Source: Oceanibacterium hippocampi (lineage in GTDB: Bacteria > Pseudomonadota > Alphaproteobacteria > Sneathiellales > Sneathiellaceae). From it: a stretch of DNA of 47,867 bases. Both the position numbers and the translations under genes were made by a program. The notes under the pieces were generated by a model that was not told where the DNA came from, made no database searches, and saw only the letters and a program-made list of their open reading frames with translations. Where the stretch lies: assembly GCF_900172325.1 (NCBI RefSeq), contig NZ_FWFR01000007.1, forward strand, positions 1-47,867. Reading direction: 5' to 3'. Of the stretch, positions 22,744 to 33,678 are shown one piece after another. Position 1 is the first letter of the stretch. Every line of letters starts with the position of its first letter.

Positions 22744-23498
22744 GGCCTCTCGTCACCCAGATACGCGTCGAGCACGGCATCGTTGCTGCGGATCTCGTCC
22801 GGCGTGCCCGAGGCGATCGCCGCGCCGTAGACCAGCACCGTGATCCGGTCGGCGAGCGCGAAGACCGCGTCCATGTCGTGCTCGACCAGGAGGATCGACA
22901 ATTCGTCCTTGAGGCCGCTCAGGATCTCGACCATGCGGGCCGATTCGTCCGGCCCCATGCCGGCCATGGGCTCGTCGAGCAGGAGCAGTACCGGGTCGGT
23001 GGCGAGCGCCATGGCGATCTCTAGCTGGCGCTGCTCGCCATGGGACAGGCTGTGCGCGACATCGTCGCGGCGGCGGCCGAGGCCGACCCGTTCGATCACT
23101 GCCTCGGCCGGGGCGATCAGGCGCCGTTCCTTCCGGGCATCGGCGAAGAAGCGGAAGCTGTGCCCGGCATGGGCCTGGACGGCGAGGCTGACATTCTCGA
23201 GGACCGTGAAATCGAGAAAGATGTTGGTGATCTGGAACGACCGCGCCAGCCCGAGATGGGAGCGGCGGTGGACCGGCAACCCGGTGACGTCGCGGCCGGC
23301 GAACAGGACCCGACCGTCGTCGGGGCGGATCTCGCCGGTCAGCTGACCGATCAGCGTCGTCTTGCCGGCGCCGTTCGGGCCGATGATCGCATGAACCTCG
23401 TTCTCCATGACCGTGAGGCTCAGGTGATCGGTCGCGGTCAGTCCGCCGAAGCGTTTCATCAGCGATACGGTTTCGAGAAGCGGCACTGATCTAGTCAT
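22740..23498 (-). CDS. livG: ABC transporter ATPase LivG
   Basis: This 252-residue ATPase has Walker A IGPNGAGKTT, signature SHGEQRQLEIAMAL and Walker B LLLDEPMAGM, the LivG pattern in which LSGG is replaced by LSHG. The start overlaps the livM stop by eight bases, and the stop overlaps livF. It forms a heterodimer with LivF under the two permeases. Confidence 0.9.
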   Translation of the reverse strand: MTRSVPLLETVSLMKRFGGLTATDHLSLTVMENEVHAIIGPNGAGKTTLIGQLTGEIRPDDGRVLFAGRDVTGLPVHRRSHLGLARSFQITNIFLDFTVLENVSLAVQAHAGHSFRFFADARKERRLIAPAEAVIERVGLGRRRDDVAHSLSHGEQRQLEIAMALATDPVLLLLDEPMAGMGPDESARMVEILSGLKDELSILLVEHDMDAVFALADRITVLVYGAAIASGTPDEIRSNDAVLDAYLGDERP

Positions 23499-24459
23499 CC
23501 GGTCTGCTCCGGGGACCGAGCAGGCTGTCGATGCCGCCGCGGGCGAACAGGACCACGAGGATCAGCATCGGCCCGAAGAAGAGCTGCCAGGATTCGGTGA
23601 TCGAGGGCAGGATATCCTCGAGCAGCAGGTAGGCGATGGTACCGAACAGCGGCCCGAACAGCGTCCCCATGCCGCCGAGCACGACGATGATGATCAGGTC
23701 GCCGGACTTGGTCCAGTGCATCATCGAGGGGCTGACGAAGTCGGTCTGGTTGGCGAGCAGGAAGCCGGCGATCCCGGTCATCACGCCGGAAATCACGAAG
23801 GCGACGAGACGGTAGGGATAGGTCGGGAAGCCGATCGCCTTCATGCGCCGGTCGTTGAGCCTGGCGCCGCGCAGCACCATGCCGAAGCGCGAATTGATCA
23901 GGCGCCAGGACACGAGCAGGCAGGCCAGCATGGTCCCGTAGGAGACGTAGTAGAGCGTCGTCCGGTCGTTCAGGTCGAACAGCCCGGGAAACTCGCTCCG
24001 CGTGTAGAGCGACAGGCCGTCGTCGCCGCCGTATATCTCCAGCCCGACGGCGACGAAGAACAGCATCTGCCCGAAGGCGAGCGTGATCATGATGAAATAG
24101 ACGCCGCGGGTGCGCAGGCAGATCGCGCCGATGAACAGCGCGACCAGGGCCGAGGCGACGATCGTCGCGGCGAGCTGGACATAGCCGTTGCCCATCCACT
24201 CGGCGCCGTCCTCGAAATAATGGAAGATGAAGATGCCCGCGACATAGCCGCCGACGCCGAGGAACGCGGCATGGCCGAAGCTCACCATGCCGCCGAAGCC
24301 GAGGATCAGGTTGAGCGCGATCGCCGCGATCGACATGATCAGCATGCGCGCGAACAGCACGGTGTAGTAGCCCTGGTCGACCCAGCTGGCGATCGGCGGC
24401 ACGAGTGCCAGGCCGAGCAGGACCAGGATGACCGTCACGCTGCGAACGGAAAGCGTCAA
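23491..24459 (-). CDS. livM: ABC transporter permease LivM
   Basis: This 322-residue membrane protein has about nine hydrophobic helices. The family loop GFGGMVSFGHAAFLGVGGY lies near residues 54-72, and the cytoplasmic coupling region is RGARLNDRRMKAIGF. The start is TTG 24459, supported by a GAGAGGAG site about nine bases upstream inside the end of livH. The gap to livH is three bases. Confidence 0.9.
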   Translation of the reverse strand: MTLSVRSVTVILVLLGLALVPPIASWVDQGYYTVLFARMLIMSIAAIALNLILGFGGMVSFGHAAFLGVGGYVAGIFIFHYFEDGAEWMGNGYVQLAATIVASALVALFIGAICLRTRGVYFIMITLAFGQMLFFVAVGLEIYGGDDGLSLYTRSEFPGLFDLNDRTTLYYVSYGTMLACLLVSWRLINSRFGMVLRGARLNDRRMKAIGFPTYPYRLVAFVISGVMTGIAGFLLANQTDFVSPSMMHWTKSGDLIIIVVLGGMGTLFGPLFGTIAYLLLEDILPSITESWQLFFGPMLILVVLFARGGIDSLLGPRSRPDD

Positions 24460-24462
24460 CGC

Positions 24463-25386
24463 CTAGGCTCCTCTCGGCGGGAACAGGCCGGCCGGGCGGA
24501 TCGCCAGCACCAGCGCCATCAGCACGTAGGTCAGCATCGAGGAGAGCGCCGGCGCGGCGGTGCTCGCCGCCGCCTGCGGCAGCATGAGGTTCAGCAGGTC
24601 CGGCAGGATCGAGCGGCCGACCGTGTCGATCAGCCCGATGATCAGGGCCGCCAGGAAGGCGCCGCGGATCGAGCCGATGCCGCCGATCACGATGACCACG
24701 AAGGTATCGATCAGGATGCGTTCGCCCATGCCGACCTCGACGGTCAGGATCGGCGCCGCCATCATCCCGGCGAGCCCGGCAAGCGCCGCGCCGAGCCCGA
24801 AGACGATCGTGTAGAGCAGCTTGATGTCGACGCCGAGCGCGCCGACCATCTCGCGGTTGCTGGCGCCGGCGCGGATCAGCATGCCGATCCGGGTGCGGGC
24901 GACGAGCAGGTAGAGGAAGAGCGCGACCAGCAGGCCGACGGCGATCACCGCGAGGCGATAGGTCGGGTAGGGGATCCCGGGCAGGATCTCGACGCTGGTA
25001 TTCAGGAAGTCCGGCAGCGGCAGGTCCAGCCCCGCCGGACCCCAGATGATCCGCACGAGCTCGTTGAAGAACAGGATCAGGCCGAAGGTGGCCAGCACCT
25101 GGTCCAGGTGATTGCGGTCGTAGAGCGTTCGGAGCGCCACCACCTCGACGACGATGCCGAGCAGCAGCGTTGCCGGCAGCGCCAGCAGTACGCCGATCAC
25201 GAAGCTGTCCGTCCAGCCCGCGAAGCTGTAGGCGAAATAGGCGCCCATCATGTAGAGCGAGCCATGCGCCAGATTGACGAGATCCATGATCCCGAAAATC
25301 AGCGTCAGGCCGGCTGCGAGCAGGAACAGCAGCAGTCCGAGCTGGATCCCGTTCAGGATCTGTTCGAACAAAAGGAGCCAGTTCAT
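24463..25386 (-). CDS. livH: ABC transporter permease LivH
   Basis: This 307-residue membrane protein has the LivH features FGIMDLVNLAHGSLYMMGAY near residues 31-50 and IGGIGSIRGAFLAALIIG near 235. About eight membrane helices are predicted. It pairs with LivM to form the channel. There are 108 bases between it and the binding-protein gene upstream. Confidence 0.9.
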   Translation of the reverse strand: MNWLLLFEQILNGIQLGLLLFLLAAGLTLIFGIMDLVNLAHGSLYMMGAYFAYSFAGWTDSFVIGVLLALPATLLLGIVVEVVALRTLYDRNHLDQVLATFGLILFFNELVRIIWGPAGLDLPLPDFLNTSVEILPGIPYPTYRLAVIAVGLLVALFLYLLVARTRIGMLIRAGASNREMVGALGVDIKLLYTIVFGLGAALAGLAGMMAAPILTVEVGMGERILIDTFVVIVIGGIGSIRGAFLAALIIGLIDTVGRSILPDLLNLMLPQAAASTAAPALSSMLTYVLMALVLAIRPAGLFPPRGA

Positions 25387-25494
25387 CAGGGCACGCCTGG
25401 CGTGAGGAGAGAGTTCAAGCGAAGGGAACAGGCCGAAACGACGGCGGCGACGTCATGCCACGGGGACATGCCGTCGCCGCCAATCGTCAACCGG

Positions 25495-26664
25495 CTATTT
25501 CATCTCGCATTCGGACGCGTAGGGGTCCTGGTGGTTCTCGTAAACGGTCTGCACGACGCTGGTCGTGAACTTGCCGTCGGCGTCCTTGATCACTTCGCGG
25601 AGATAGAAATTCTGGATCGGGAAGTGGTTGTTGCCGAAGGTGAAGGGGCCGCGGACCGAGTCGAAATTGGCCTTCTTCATTTCCGCCCGCATCTCGTCGC
25701 GCTTGCTCAGGTCGCCGCCCACCGCATCGACGGCGCTCTTGATCAGCATGATCGTGTCGTAGGACTGGGCGCCGTAGAACGACGGATACTTGCCGTACTT
25801 GGCCTTGTAGTCGGCGACGAACTTCTTGTTCGCCGGGAAGTCCAGGTCGGGAACCCAGAACTGCGTCATCAGCGTGCCGAGGGCGAGGTCGCCGAGCCGG
25901 TCGATATTGATCGAGTCAACCGAGAACACCGAATAGAGCGGGATCTTGTCCTTCAGACCGGCCTGCGCGTACTGCTTGAAGAACTGCGGGCCGTGGCCGC
26001 CGGGATAGAAGATGAAGACCGCTTCCGGATTTGCAGCGCGGATCTTCGCCAGTTCGGCCGAGAAATCGAGCTGGTCGGGGAACTTGGTCAGATCCTTGCC
26101 GACCACCTCGCCCTTGTAGGTCCGCTCGACGCCGGCGACCATGTTCTTACCGGCGGCATAGTTCGGCGCCATGATGTAGAGCGACTTGATGCCCTTCTGG
26201 TTCAGCACCTCGCCCATGGCCATCGGCGTCTGGTCGTTCTGCCAGGAGGTCGAGAAGAAGTCCGGATCGCACAGCTTGCCCGCGATCTGCGACGGGCCGG
26301 CATTGGACGAGATCAGGAACGGCCCCTTGCCGACCACCGACTTGTAGGACGCCAGCAGGACGTGGCTCCAGATGTAGCCGGCGACGAAGTCGACATGCTC
26401 CTTCTCGACCAGCTTGACGGTTTCCTGCTTGCCGACATCGGGCTTGAACTGGTCGTCGGCATAGATCACCTCGACGTCCCGTCCGCCCATCTTGCGGTCG
26501 ATATGGTCGAGCGCGAGCTCGACCGCGTTCCGCATGTCCTCGCCGATCGCGCCGGCGTTTGTCGTCAGCGTCGTGACGAAACCGATCTTCACCGGATCCG
26601 CCGCCATGGCCGGGGTGGCCAGAAGCGCCACGGCGCTGACCATCCCCACGATTAATCTCTTCAT
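25495..26664 (-). CDS. Periplasmic binding protein of the Liv-type transporter
   Basis: This protein of about 389 residues has a Sec signal peptide (MKRLIVGMVSAVALLATPAMA) cut before ADPVKIG, followed by a type I periplasmic binding fold (Peripla_BP_6). The start at 26664 gives six bases to the GGAGG site, while ATG 26670 directly abuts it. The protein sets the transporter's specificity; relatives bind branched amino acids, benzoate derivatives or amides. It lies 163 bases after the CoA ligase gene and may have its own promoter. Confidence 0.88.
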   Translation of the reverse strand: MKRLIVGMVSAVALLATPAMAADPVKIGFVTTLTTNAGAIGEDMRNAVELALDHIDRKMGGRDVEVIYADDQFKPDVGKQETVKLVEKEHVDFVAGYIWSHVLLASYKSVVGKGPFLISSNAGPSQIAGKLCDPDFFSTSWQNDQTPMAMGEVLNQKGIKSLYIMAPNYAAGKNMVAGVERTYKGEVVGKDLTKFPDQLDFSAELAKIRAANPEAVFIFYPGGHGPQFFKQYAQAGLKDKIPLYSVFSVDSINIDRLGDLALGTLMTQFWVPDLDFPANKKFVADYKAKYGKYPSFYGAQSYDTIMLIKSAVDAVGGDLSKRDEMRAEMKKANFDSVRGPFTFGNNHFPIQNFYLREVIKDADGKFTTSVVQTVYENHQDPYASECEMK

Positions 26665-26827
26665 CGACATCCTCCCTGTCTTCCTGCAGGCCAGCCTGTA
26701 CTGGCATGATACGTCATGCGGGCGGGTTACGAAAATCCCGTCTTCCGCCAGCGCCGGTTCCCGGACGCCCGTGCCTCGACCGCGTTGTCGCGATTTCGGC
26801 GCAGTGTCGGGCAGATTGTTGGATCTA

Positions 26828-28471
<1,644 letters not shown>

Positions 28472-28472
28472 C

Positions 28473-29921
28473 TCATGCAACTCCCCGCGATGGTGCGTAA
28501 TCGGGCATTGGCATGTCGACGGTCACGCTGTCGGACGGCGCGCTCGCCCGACCCTGGGCGTCGAAGGCGCGCACGAAATAGCGGTAGCGGAAGCCGCCCA
28601 GCACGGTGCGGTCGCTGTATTTCCGGCTCTTGACCGCCTCGACCGCGACGATCGGGCCGTCATCCTCGGCGCGGTAGATGTCGTAGCCGATCACCGCGCC
28701 CTCGGCGCCGTTCCAGGCGAGCTTGACCTGGCCGCCGGTGATCTCCGCCTGCAGGCCGGCATCGCCGGCGGGCCAGACCGGGAAGACGTCGGACGGATCG
28801 TCGGCCGGTGCCTGGCGGGCGCCTTTCGGCCAGAGGAAGCAGTTGACCTCGCGGAACTTCTCGTCGAGCTGCTTGCAGACGTTGCAATAGATGCAATGGA
28901 CGATGCGGTCGGCGCGATCCTCGGCGATCTTCTTCACCCAGTCCGGGTCCGCCAGCAGCTGGCGGGCCATGCCGATGATGTCGGCCTTGCCGTCCTGCAG
29001 CAGTTTCTCGGCATCGGCCGGGCGCGAGATCTTGCCGACCGAGATGACCGGTACGTCGAAGCCCTTGTCGTTCAGATACTGCTTCACGCCGTGGGCGAGA
29101 TGGGCATGGGGCAGCGGCGGATACCAGTCGCCCGGCATGCAGCGGTCGCCGGAATAGCCGGTGTAGGGGTAGAGCGGTTCGCCCTCCCGATGCTCGGCAT
29201 CCTCGAACTTGCCGCCGACCGAGAGCGAGATGTAGTCGACGCCGAGGCTCGCCATCCGGTAGGCGATGCGCTTGGCATCCTCCAGCGTGTAGCCGTTCTT
29301 GATCGCCTCCTCGGCGAGGAAGCGGACGCCGACCGGGAAGTCCGCCCCGACCTTCTCGCGGACCGCCGTCATGACCCGGCCGAACATGTGCAGGCGGCCT
29401 TCCAGCGTTCGCCCGTCATAGTCGTCGCGTCGCGGATTGCGCCGCGAGAGGAAGGAGGACAGCGTGTAGGCATGGGCCGAATGGAGCTCGACGCCGTCAT
29501 AGCCGGCCTCGCGGGCGCGGGCCGCGGCGTCGCCGAACTCGCCGACGATCCGGTCGATGTCGGCGACGCTCAGGCTGTCGATGGTCTGCCGCCAGCCGGA
29601 TCGGGCAACCTTCAGGAAGTGGATGATCTGCGGCACGATCTTCGAATCCGAGATGTCGTGCACGCGGCTCACCATGTCGCGGTGGCCGGCGATGAAGGCG
29701 TCGTCGGAAAGACGGAGCAGGGGCCCCGACTTGTTCCGGTGAACAGCCGTCGCCTCGACCACGATCAGCCCGACCTGGCCCTCGGCATAGCGGGCGTAGC
29801 GGTCGGAGATGTCCTGGTTCACGTAGCCGTCCTCGCCGGACAGCCGCGTCACCATGGCCGGGACCGCGACCCGGTTCGGCAGCACCATCCCGCCGACGGC
29901 GAGCGGTTCGAGAAGCTTCAT
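28473..29921 (-). CDS. Old-yellow-enzyme type reductase fused to a fibronectin-III domain
   Basis: This 482-residue protein has an FMN TIM barrel (1 to about 340) with VELHSAHAYTLSSFLS (the paired His at 147 and 150) and the C-terminal GKADIIGMARQLLADPDW. Four cysteines follow (343, 346, 349, 361), like the Fe-S ligands of 2,4-dienoyl-CoA reductase, but the second gap is two residues and not three. In place of the FAD/NAD domains of that enzyme, residues about 385-470 form a fibronectin type III domain (VKLAWNG, GYDIYRAED, FRYRYFVRAFDAQG). It is coupled to the acyl-CoA dehydrogenase and ligase genes. It probably reduces an unsaturated ring-derived CoA ester, as the C-terminal half of 2-aminobenzoyl-CoA monooxygenase/reductase does. 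Confidence 0.82.
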   Translation of the reverse strand: MKLLEPLAVGGMVLPNRVAVPAMVTRLSGEDGYVNQDISDRYARYAEGQVGLIVVEATAVHRNKSGPLLRLSDDAFIAGHRDMVSRVHDISDSKIVPQIIHFLKVARSGWRQTIDSLSVADIDRIVGEFGDAAARAREAGYDGVELHSAHAYTLSSFLSRRNPRRDDYDGRTLEGRLHMFGRVMTAVREKVGADFPVGVRFLAEEAIKNGYTLEDAKRIAYRMASLGVDYISLSVGGKFEDAEHREGEPLYPYTGYSGDRCMPGDWYPPLPHAHLAHGVKQYLNDKGFDVPVISVGKISRPADAEKLLQDGKADIIGMARQLLADPDWVKKIAEDRADRIVHCIYCNVCKQLDEKFREVNCFLWPKGARQAPADDPSDVFPVWPAGDAGLQAEITGGQVKLAWNGAEGAVIGYDIYRAEDDGPIVAVEAVKSRKYSDRTVLGGFRYRYFVRAFDAQGRASAPSDSVTVDMPMPDYAPSRGVA

Positions 29922-29922
29922 G

Positions 29923-31095
29923 TCACTGACCCTCGGCGAAGCGGGCGAGCGTCTGGCCCGCGATCACCATGCGGTTGATCTCGGTCGTGCCTTCGTAGAT
30001 GCGGAGCGCGCGTACCTCGCGGTAGAGCTTCTCGACCGGCGCGCCGAGCACGAGGCCGTAGCCGCCATGCAGCTGGACCGCCTCGTCGATCACCTTCTGG
30101 GCCATCTCGGTGGCGTACATCTTCGCCATCGAGGCTTCGCGGGTGACGCGGACGCCGGCGGTATCTTTCAGCCACGCGGCCCGGTAGACGAGCAGGGCGG
30201 CGGCGTCGATCTCGGTCGCCATCTGGCCGAGCTTGCCCTGGGTGGTCTGGAAGCTCGCCAGCGGGCTGCCGAAGACCTGGCGTTCGTTTGACCAGCGGCA
30301 GGCCTCGTCGAGCGCCCGGCGGGCGAAGCCCAGCGCCGCCGCGCCGACCGACGAGCGGAAGATGTCGAGATTGCTCATGGCGATGCGGAAGCCCGCGCCC
30401 TCGCCGCCAATCAGCCGGTCGGCCGGAATGCAGCAGTTCTCGAAGGCGAGCCGGCCAAGCGGGTGCGGCGCGATCAGTGGAATGCGTTCGGCGACCGAGA
30501 AGCCCGGATCGTCGGCTTCGACGATGAAGGCCGAGATACCCTTGGCGCCCGCAGCAGGGTCGGTCTTGGCGAAGACCGTGTAGACGTCGGCGATCCCGGC
30601 ATTGGAGATCCACATCTTCTCGCCGTCGAGGCGATAGCCGTTGCCGTCGCGGACTGCCGTCGTGGTGATCCCGGCGAAGTCCGAGCCGGCATTCGGCTCC
30701 GACATGCCGAGCGCCGCGATGCGGCGGCCGGCCGCGATCTCCGGCAGGTAGCGGGCGCGCTGCCCGTCCGATCCGAACAGCGAGATCGGTCCGGCGCCGA
30801 GCCCCTGCATGACGAAGGAGAAATCGGCGAGGCCATCGTGATAGCCGAGAATCTCGCGGATCAGGCAGATCGCCCGGACGTCGAGGGCGCTGCCGTCGGC
30901 GGATACCGAGAGCGAGAGGAAGTCCTCCTCGGCGAGCGCCTTGACGAAGCCCCGGCAGAGATCGTCGAGGTCGGCTTCCGTGTGATTGCCGGCGAGCGGC
31001 GCGACCCGGCTCGCGGCGAAGGAGCGGGCGCGTTCGGCGAGCGCCCGGTGGCGGTCGTCGAAGAAGGGCCAGTCGAGGAAACTCAGGTCCGCCAT
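29923..31095 (-). CDS. Acyl-CoA dehydrogenase
   Basis: This 390-residue flavoenzyme has LGMSEPNAGSDF (about 142), KMWISNAG, RQVFGSPLASFQTTQGKLGQM and the C-terminal YEGTTEINRMVI with the likely catalytic Glu. It would add a double bond to a CoA ester in the beta-oxidation-like part of the pathway, passing electrons to ETF. It starts 20 bases after the enoyl-CoA hydratase stop and ends one base before the reductase start, so it is part of the same transcript. Confidence 0.9.
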   Translation of the reverse strand: MADLSFLDWPFFDDRHRALAERARSFAASRVAPLAGNHTEADLDDLCRGFVKALAEEDFLSLSVSADGSALDVRAICLIREILGYHDGLADFSFVMQGLGAGPISLFGSDGQRARYLPEIAAGRRIAALGMSEPNAGSDFAGITTTAVRDGNGYRLDGEKMWISNAGIADVYTVFAKTDPAAGAKGISAFIVEADDPGFSVAERIPLIAPHPLGRLAFENCCIPADRLIGGEGAGFRIAMSNLDIFRSSVGAAALGFARRALDEACRWSNERQVFGSPLASFQTTQGKLGQMATEIDAAALLVYRAAWLKDTAGVRVTREASMAKMYATEMAQKVIDEAVQLHGGYGLVLGAPVEKLYREVRALRIYEGTTEINRMVIAGQTLARFAEGQ

Positions 31096-31115
31096 GCGCC
31101 GCTCTCCCGTGCCAC

Positions 31116-31937
31116 TCAGTTGCCTTCGAAGACCGGCCGCTGCTTGGCCACGAAGGCCCGGTAGGCCCGCTCGAAATCGGTGGTCTGCATGCAGATCGCC
31201 TGGGCCTGCGCCTCGGCCTCGATCGCCTCGTCGACGCCCATGTTCCATTCCTGGTGCAGCGTCTTCTTGGTCATCGCATGGGCGAAGGTCGGCCCGGTCG
31301 CGAGGCTGTCGGCGAAGGCGAGCGCCTCGGCCTCGAGCTGATCGGGCGCCAGAAGCCGGTTGTAGAAGCCCCAGCGTTCCGCCTCCTCGCCCGGCAGCGC
31401 GCGGCCGCTGTAAAGGAGATCCGAGGCGCGCCCCTGGCCGACGATCCGGGGCAGCATCGAGCAGGCACCCATGTCGCAGCCGGCCAGGCCGACCCGGGTG
31501 AACAGGAAGGCGACCTTGCTGGCGGCGGTACCGAAGCGGATGTCGGCGGCCATCGCGATGCAGGCGCCGGCGCCTGCACAGATGCCGTCGATCGCCGCGA
31601 TCACCGGCTGCGGACAGGCGCGGATCGCCTTGATCAGGTCGCCGGTCATTCGGGTGAAGCGGAGCAAGGCCGCCATGTCGCCGTCGTTCTTCATGCCGAC
31701 CAGCGGGCCGATGATCTCGTGCACGTCGCCGCCCGAGCAGAAATTCCCGCCGGCGCCGTTCACCACCACCGCATGGACGTCGTCGCAGTATACGAGGTCG
31801 CGGAACAGGTCGCGCAGCTCGGCGTAGGATTCGAAGGTAAGCGGGTTCTTCCGCTCCGGCCGGTTCAGCGTGACGACGGCCACGCGCCCCTCGACACGAA
31901 AGGCAAAATGTTCGGGCTTGAATTCGGCCGCCTTCAT
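31116..31937 (-). CDS. Enoyl-CoA hydratase family protein
   Basis: This 273-residue crotonase has both oxyanion-hole segments: [12 protein letters not shown] (about 70) and [19 protein letters not shown] (about 117). The C-terminus is [19 protein letters not shown], similar to hydratases of aromatic clusters. It starts three bases after the MarR stop. It probably hydrates the ring-opened or alicyclic enoyl-CoA made by the dehydrogenase. Confidence 0.88.
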   Translation of the reverse strand: MKAAEFKPEHFAFRVEGRVAVVTLNRPERKNPLTFESYAELRDLFRDLVYCDDVHAVVVNGAGGNFCSGGDVHEIIGPLVGMKNDGDMAALLRFTRMTGDLIKAIRACPQPVIAAIDGICAGAGACIAMAADIRFGTAASKVAFLFTRVGLAGCDMGACSMLPRIVGQGRASDLLYSGRALPGEEAERWGFYNRLLAPDQLEAEALAFADSLATGPTFAHAMTKKTLHQEWNMGVDEAIEAEAQAQAICMQTTDFERAYRAFVAKQRPVFEGN

Positions 31938-31940
31938 CGA

Positions 31941-32441
31941 TCAATCCTCTTTCAGGCTGTGTTTCAGTTTGCCGAGCAGGCTCAGCAGGGTCTGCATATC
32001 GTCGCGGTCGAGGCCGGACATCGCCTCGTGGATCCAGTCCCCGTGCGACGGCGTCATGGCGTCGAAGCTGCGCTTGCCGGCCGGGGTCAGCGCCACGGTC
32101 TGGCTGCGCCGATCGGTCTCCGACGTTTCCCGGCGCACCAGGCCTTCCTCGACCAGGCGGTCGGTCAGCCCGGTGATGTTGCCGTTCGAGACCATCATCC
32201 GGGTCGACAGCGCGCTCATCGTCAGGCCGCCGCCGGCCCGGTCGAGCTGGGCCAGCAGATCGAAGCGCGGCAGGGTGATGTCGAACCGGGCGCGAAGCCG
32301 GCGACGGACCGTGCGCTCGATCATCGTCGAGCAGGTCAGCAGGCGAAGCCAGAGCCGGAGTTCGAGCTTCTCGTCGTCGCGGATGCCGCTCTCCAGGTCG
32401 ACATGGTCGCCGCCGGCGGCCGCCGAGCCGAGTTCGCTCAC
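31941..32441 (-). CDS. MarR-family transcriptional regulator
   Basis: This 166-residue protein has a winged HTH (MSALSTRMMVSNGNITGLTDRL in pieces: ALSTRMMVSNGNIT, VEEGLVRRE) and the MarR wing segment ETDRRSQTVALTPAGK. The GTG start overlaps the SDR stop (GTGA). MarR repressors of aromatic degradation often bind the CoA ester of the substrate and release DNA. The 28-bp palindrome in front of the first gene of this operon is the obvious binding site, giving autoregulation. Confidence 0.9.
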   Translation of the reverse strand: MSELGSAAAGGDHVDLESGIRDDEKLELRLWLRLLTCSTMIERTVRRRLRARFDITLPRFDLLAQLDRAGGGLTMSALSTRMMVSNGNITGLTDRLVEEGLVRRETSETDRRSQTVALTPAGKRSFDAMTPSHGDWIHEAMSGLDRDDMQTLLSLLGKLKHSLKED

Positions 32442-33265
32442 GGCATCACCTCGCCCCCGGCGACGGCGATCGCCTGGCCGGTGATCGCGGCGGCGGCCGG
32501 GCTCGCAAGCCAGCCGACCGCGTCGGCGACTTCCTCCGGCGTGACCAGCCGGCCCTGCGGATTGTGCCGGGTCAGTTCGCGCCGCGCCTCGTCCTCGCTG
32601 CGGCCGGTCTTCTCCATGATGTTGCGCAGGCTCTCGACCGTCATTTCGGTTTCCGTGAAGCCGGGACAGACCGCGTTGACCGTGATCCCCTTCGCCGCAT
32701 ATTCGACCGCCAGCGCCCGCGTCAGCCCGATCACGCCATGCTTGGCGGCGCAATAGGCGGCGACATAGGGGTAGCCCTTCTGGCCCGCCGTCGAGGCGAC
32801 GTTGATGATCCGCCCGCCGCCGCGCTCGAGCATCGCCGGGACCGCGGCGCGGCAGCAGAGAAAGGTGCCGTGCAGGTTGACGTCGATCATGTCGAGCCAG
32901 TGTTCCGGCGTCATCCGGTGAAACGGCGTACTGGCGGCCGCACCGGCGTTGTTGACGAGGATGGAGACGGGCCCGAGCATGTTGCCGGCCCATTCGAAGG
33001 CGCGCTCTATCTCGTCCGGCTCGGTGATGTCGGCCTGGACCTCGTAGGCGGTGATATCGTGCTCGGCGGCAATCGTGCCGCTCTGTGCCTTCAGCCTGTC
33101 CCAGTCGCGGCCGAGCAGGGTCAGGTCGCAGCCGGCGGCGGCGAGCCGGGCGGCGATTGCCGCGCCGATGCCCCGGCCGGCGCCGGTGACCAGGGCGTGC
33201 TGGCCGGCCAGCGGCCGTTCATCGACCGTCGTCTTCTCGAAGATGGCGCGCAGTTCGTCCGTCAA
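32438..33265 (-). CDS. Short-chain dehydrogenase (probable 3-hydroxyacyl-CoA dehydrogenase)
   Basis: This 275-residue SDR has the NAD-binding GAGRGIGAA motif (about 33-41), NNAGAA, and the catalytic Ser with YCAAKHG (Tyr and Lys). With the hydratase and dehydrogenase it would complete a beta-oxidation series. The chosen start is TTG 33265 because GGGAGGA lies eight bases before it; the frame is open to a TTG at 33286, but that one overlaps the palindrome. It is the first gene of the operon. Confidence 0.85.
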   Translation of the reverse strand: MTDELRAIFEKTTVDERPLAGQHALVTGAGRGIGAAIAARLAAAGCDLTLLGRDWDRLKAQSGTIAAEHDITAYEVQADITEPDEIERAFEWAGNMLGPVSILVNNAGAAASTPFHRMTPEHWLDMIDVNLHGTFLCCRAAVPAMLERGGGRIINVASTAGQKGYPYVAAYCAAKHGVIGLTRALAVEYAAKGITVNAVCPGFTETEMTVESLRNIMEKTGRSEDEARRELTRHNPQGRLVTPEEVADAVGWLASPAAAAITGQAIAVAGGEVMP

Positions 33266-33282
33266 CGGTTCCGTCCTCCCTC

Positions 33283-33310
33283 GCAATTATTTTAAGTCTA
33301 AAATAATTGC
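33283..33310. promoter_or_regulatory. 28-bp perfect palindrome, likely MarR operator
   Basis: Arms GCAATTATTTTA and TAAAATAATTGC are exact reverse complements around AGTC. The site is strikingly AT-rich for this genome and lies 18 bases before the likely start of the SDR gene, the first of the aromatic operon. MarR dimers bind such sites. Repression of the whole operon is inferred. Confidence 0.75.
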
Positions 33311-33420
33311 CGGTCCGAGAGCAAGGGGAACCGCACAGCGGCGCGCACGGCGCAGATGCGCCGCGACCGGGATGGCGGGAATGGGGGAAGGGCGCGGGCG
33401 TGACCGGCCGGACGGGGAGG

Positions 33421-33663
33421 TTAGCTGAACGCCTTGAAGGTGATCATCGTGAAGGTGTCCTTCACGTTCGGCAGGCGCTGGATCTGCTCGTTCACGAAAT
33501 GCCCGATGTCCTGATCGTCATCCAGATAGCATTTCATCAGCAGGTCGTACTGGCCGGAGATCGAATAGACCTCGGAAACCTTCTCGACATTCTGGACCGC
33601 CGCATCGGCGACGCTGTAGGCCTCGCCGAGCGCGCATTTCACCATGACGAAGATGGTCTGCAT
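33421..33663 (-). CDS. Stand-alone Lrp/AsnC ligand-binding (RAM) domain protein
   Basis: This 80-residue protein consists only of the RAM domain of Lrp/AsnC regulators: FVMVKCALGEAYSVADAA, then SGQYDLLMKCYLDDDQDIGHF, then TFTMITFKAF. There is no HTH. Such proteins form ring oligomers that bind amino acids, and some partner with full-length Lrp proteins. It follows the helicase gene by 15 bases on the same strand. Confidence 0.85.
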   Translation of the reverse strand: MQTIFVMVKCALGEAYSVADAAVQNVEKVSEVYSISGQYDLLMKCYLDDDQDIGHFVNEQIQRLPNVKDTFTMITFKAFS

Positions 33664-33678
33664 CGGGCTCGCTCCGGA

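Noticed and set aside
23716-26655. A 979-residue open frame on the plus strand
   Set aside because: It is antisense to livM, livH and the binding-protein gene, is full of Asp, Glu, Gln, His and Arg as expected from the reverse of GC-rich codons, and has no domain.
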